A stretch of DNA of 64,000 nt from Gilvimarinus algae (lineage in GTDB: Bacteria; Pseudomonadota; Gammaproteobacteria; Pseudomonadales; Cellvibrionaceae). The stretch lies in contig NZ_JAULRT010000060.1 of NCBI RefSeq assembly GCF_030518215.1, forward strand, positions 186,001 through 250,000, in the 5' to 3' direction. This document shows, piece after piece, positions 63,844 to 64,000 of the stretch. A program made the position numbers and the translations under genes. How positions within the stretch are numbered: position 1 is the stretch's first letter; each line of letters starts with the position of its first letter. The notes below the pieces were generated by a model. The model worked only from the letters and a program-made list of their open reading frames with translations. It had not been told where the DNA came from and ran no database searches.

Positions 63844-64000
63844 GCCTCGGCAGCTTTTGCGAGTGAGACTTGCAGCGGCAGGTCCTGAACTATGCGCCGC
63901 AGGCCGTTGGCAATAGAGTCCGGCGTCAATGAGTCCACCAGTAACCCCGCCGGTCCTGCTACCTCGGGCATGCTGGAATTGTCAGACGTCACTACTGGCA
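63744..64000 (-). CDS. GT4-family glycosyltransferase, 3' end only
   Basis: The frame is open to the right edge and reads PVVTSDNSSMPEVAGPAGLL and then VDSLTPDSIANGL, the classical C-terminal donor-site motif of GT4 enzymes. The gene therefore starts outside the window. Its last 100 bp overlap the end of the opposite-strand GT4 gene, an unusually long convergent overlap. Only the last 85 codons are visible. Confidence 0.72.
   Translation of the reverse strand, partial: PVVTSDNSSMPEVAGPAGLLVDSLTPDSIANGLRRIVQDLPLQVSLAKAAEAQASLFCWDRAAEATLSVLCEAAAARRSTSSRN

Overview
The window reads as chromosomal DNA from a gammaproteobacterium, most likely a marine polysaccharide degrader of the Cellvibrionaceae or a close relative. 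This placement is inferred from the Pil-Chp chemosensory genes, the conserved rsmD / ftsY-ftsE-ftsX-rpoH block, a complete galactomannan utilisation locus, sulfotransferases, and a generally high GC content. I saw no rRNA, tRNA, CRISPR array, transposase or prophage.

Layout. Positions 1-3.8 kb hold the end of a Pil-Chp chemosensory operon (chpA-chpB-chpC-like) and a lipoprotein. From 3.9 to 13.8 kb there are housekeeping and envelope genes: rsmE, a periplasmic glutathione-peroxidase-like protein, a beta-barrel protein, small membrane proteins, an SMR exporter preceded by a guanidine-II (mini-ykkC) riboswitch, a CPA2 antiporter, a two-component pair followed by a membrane-anchored DJ-1 protein, a CPBP protease, trmB and a DUF423 protein. 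From 13.8 to 18.8 kb lie rpoH, ftsX, ftsE and ftsY, then divergent rsmD and coaD. From 19.9 to 29.3 kb is a mannan locus: an AGE-family epimerase, a LacI regulator, an SSS transporter, mannosylglucose phosphorylase, cellobiose 2-epimerase, GH5 mannanase and GH27 alpha-galactosidase. Three similar 14-bp palindromes mark a probable LacI regulon there. From 29.5 to 33 kb a NarK transporter is coupled to a PP2C-kinase fusion behind a textbook sigma-54 promoter. From 33.1 to 41 kb come a DUF1631 protein, a PilZ protein, a GPH symporter, a probably frameshifted zinc-ribbon protein, a cupin, a MITE-like element and an ABC transporter with a divergent DUF3299 gene.

From 41.2 kb to the right edge is a surface-glycan region. 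It contains an O-acyltransferase, GDP-fucose genes (gmd, fcl), and a set made of a pyruvate-type aldolase, a KdsB-like cytidylyltransferase and a HAD phosphatase. It also contains SDR and PhyH tailoring enzymes, a WbsX-type protein, several glycosyltransferases, two sulfotransferase genes (one with two tandem domains) and two coiled-coil proteins. Parts of it are much more AT-rich than the rest of the window, which suggests transfer. My main proposal for an undescribed system is that the aldolase, KdsB-like and HAD genes form an alternative route to a CMP-activated 3-deoxy-2-ulosonic acid, used by a neighbouring two-domain glycosyltransferase. This is inference from families and gene order.

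Several small genes or remnants were found by reading: a 54-codon gene at 43512-43676, a 50-codon gene at 59912-60064, and a truncated HAD gene at 43222-43515. A glycosyltransferase gene enters from the right edge on the minus strand.
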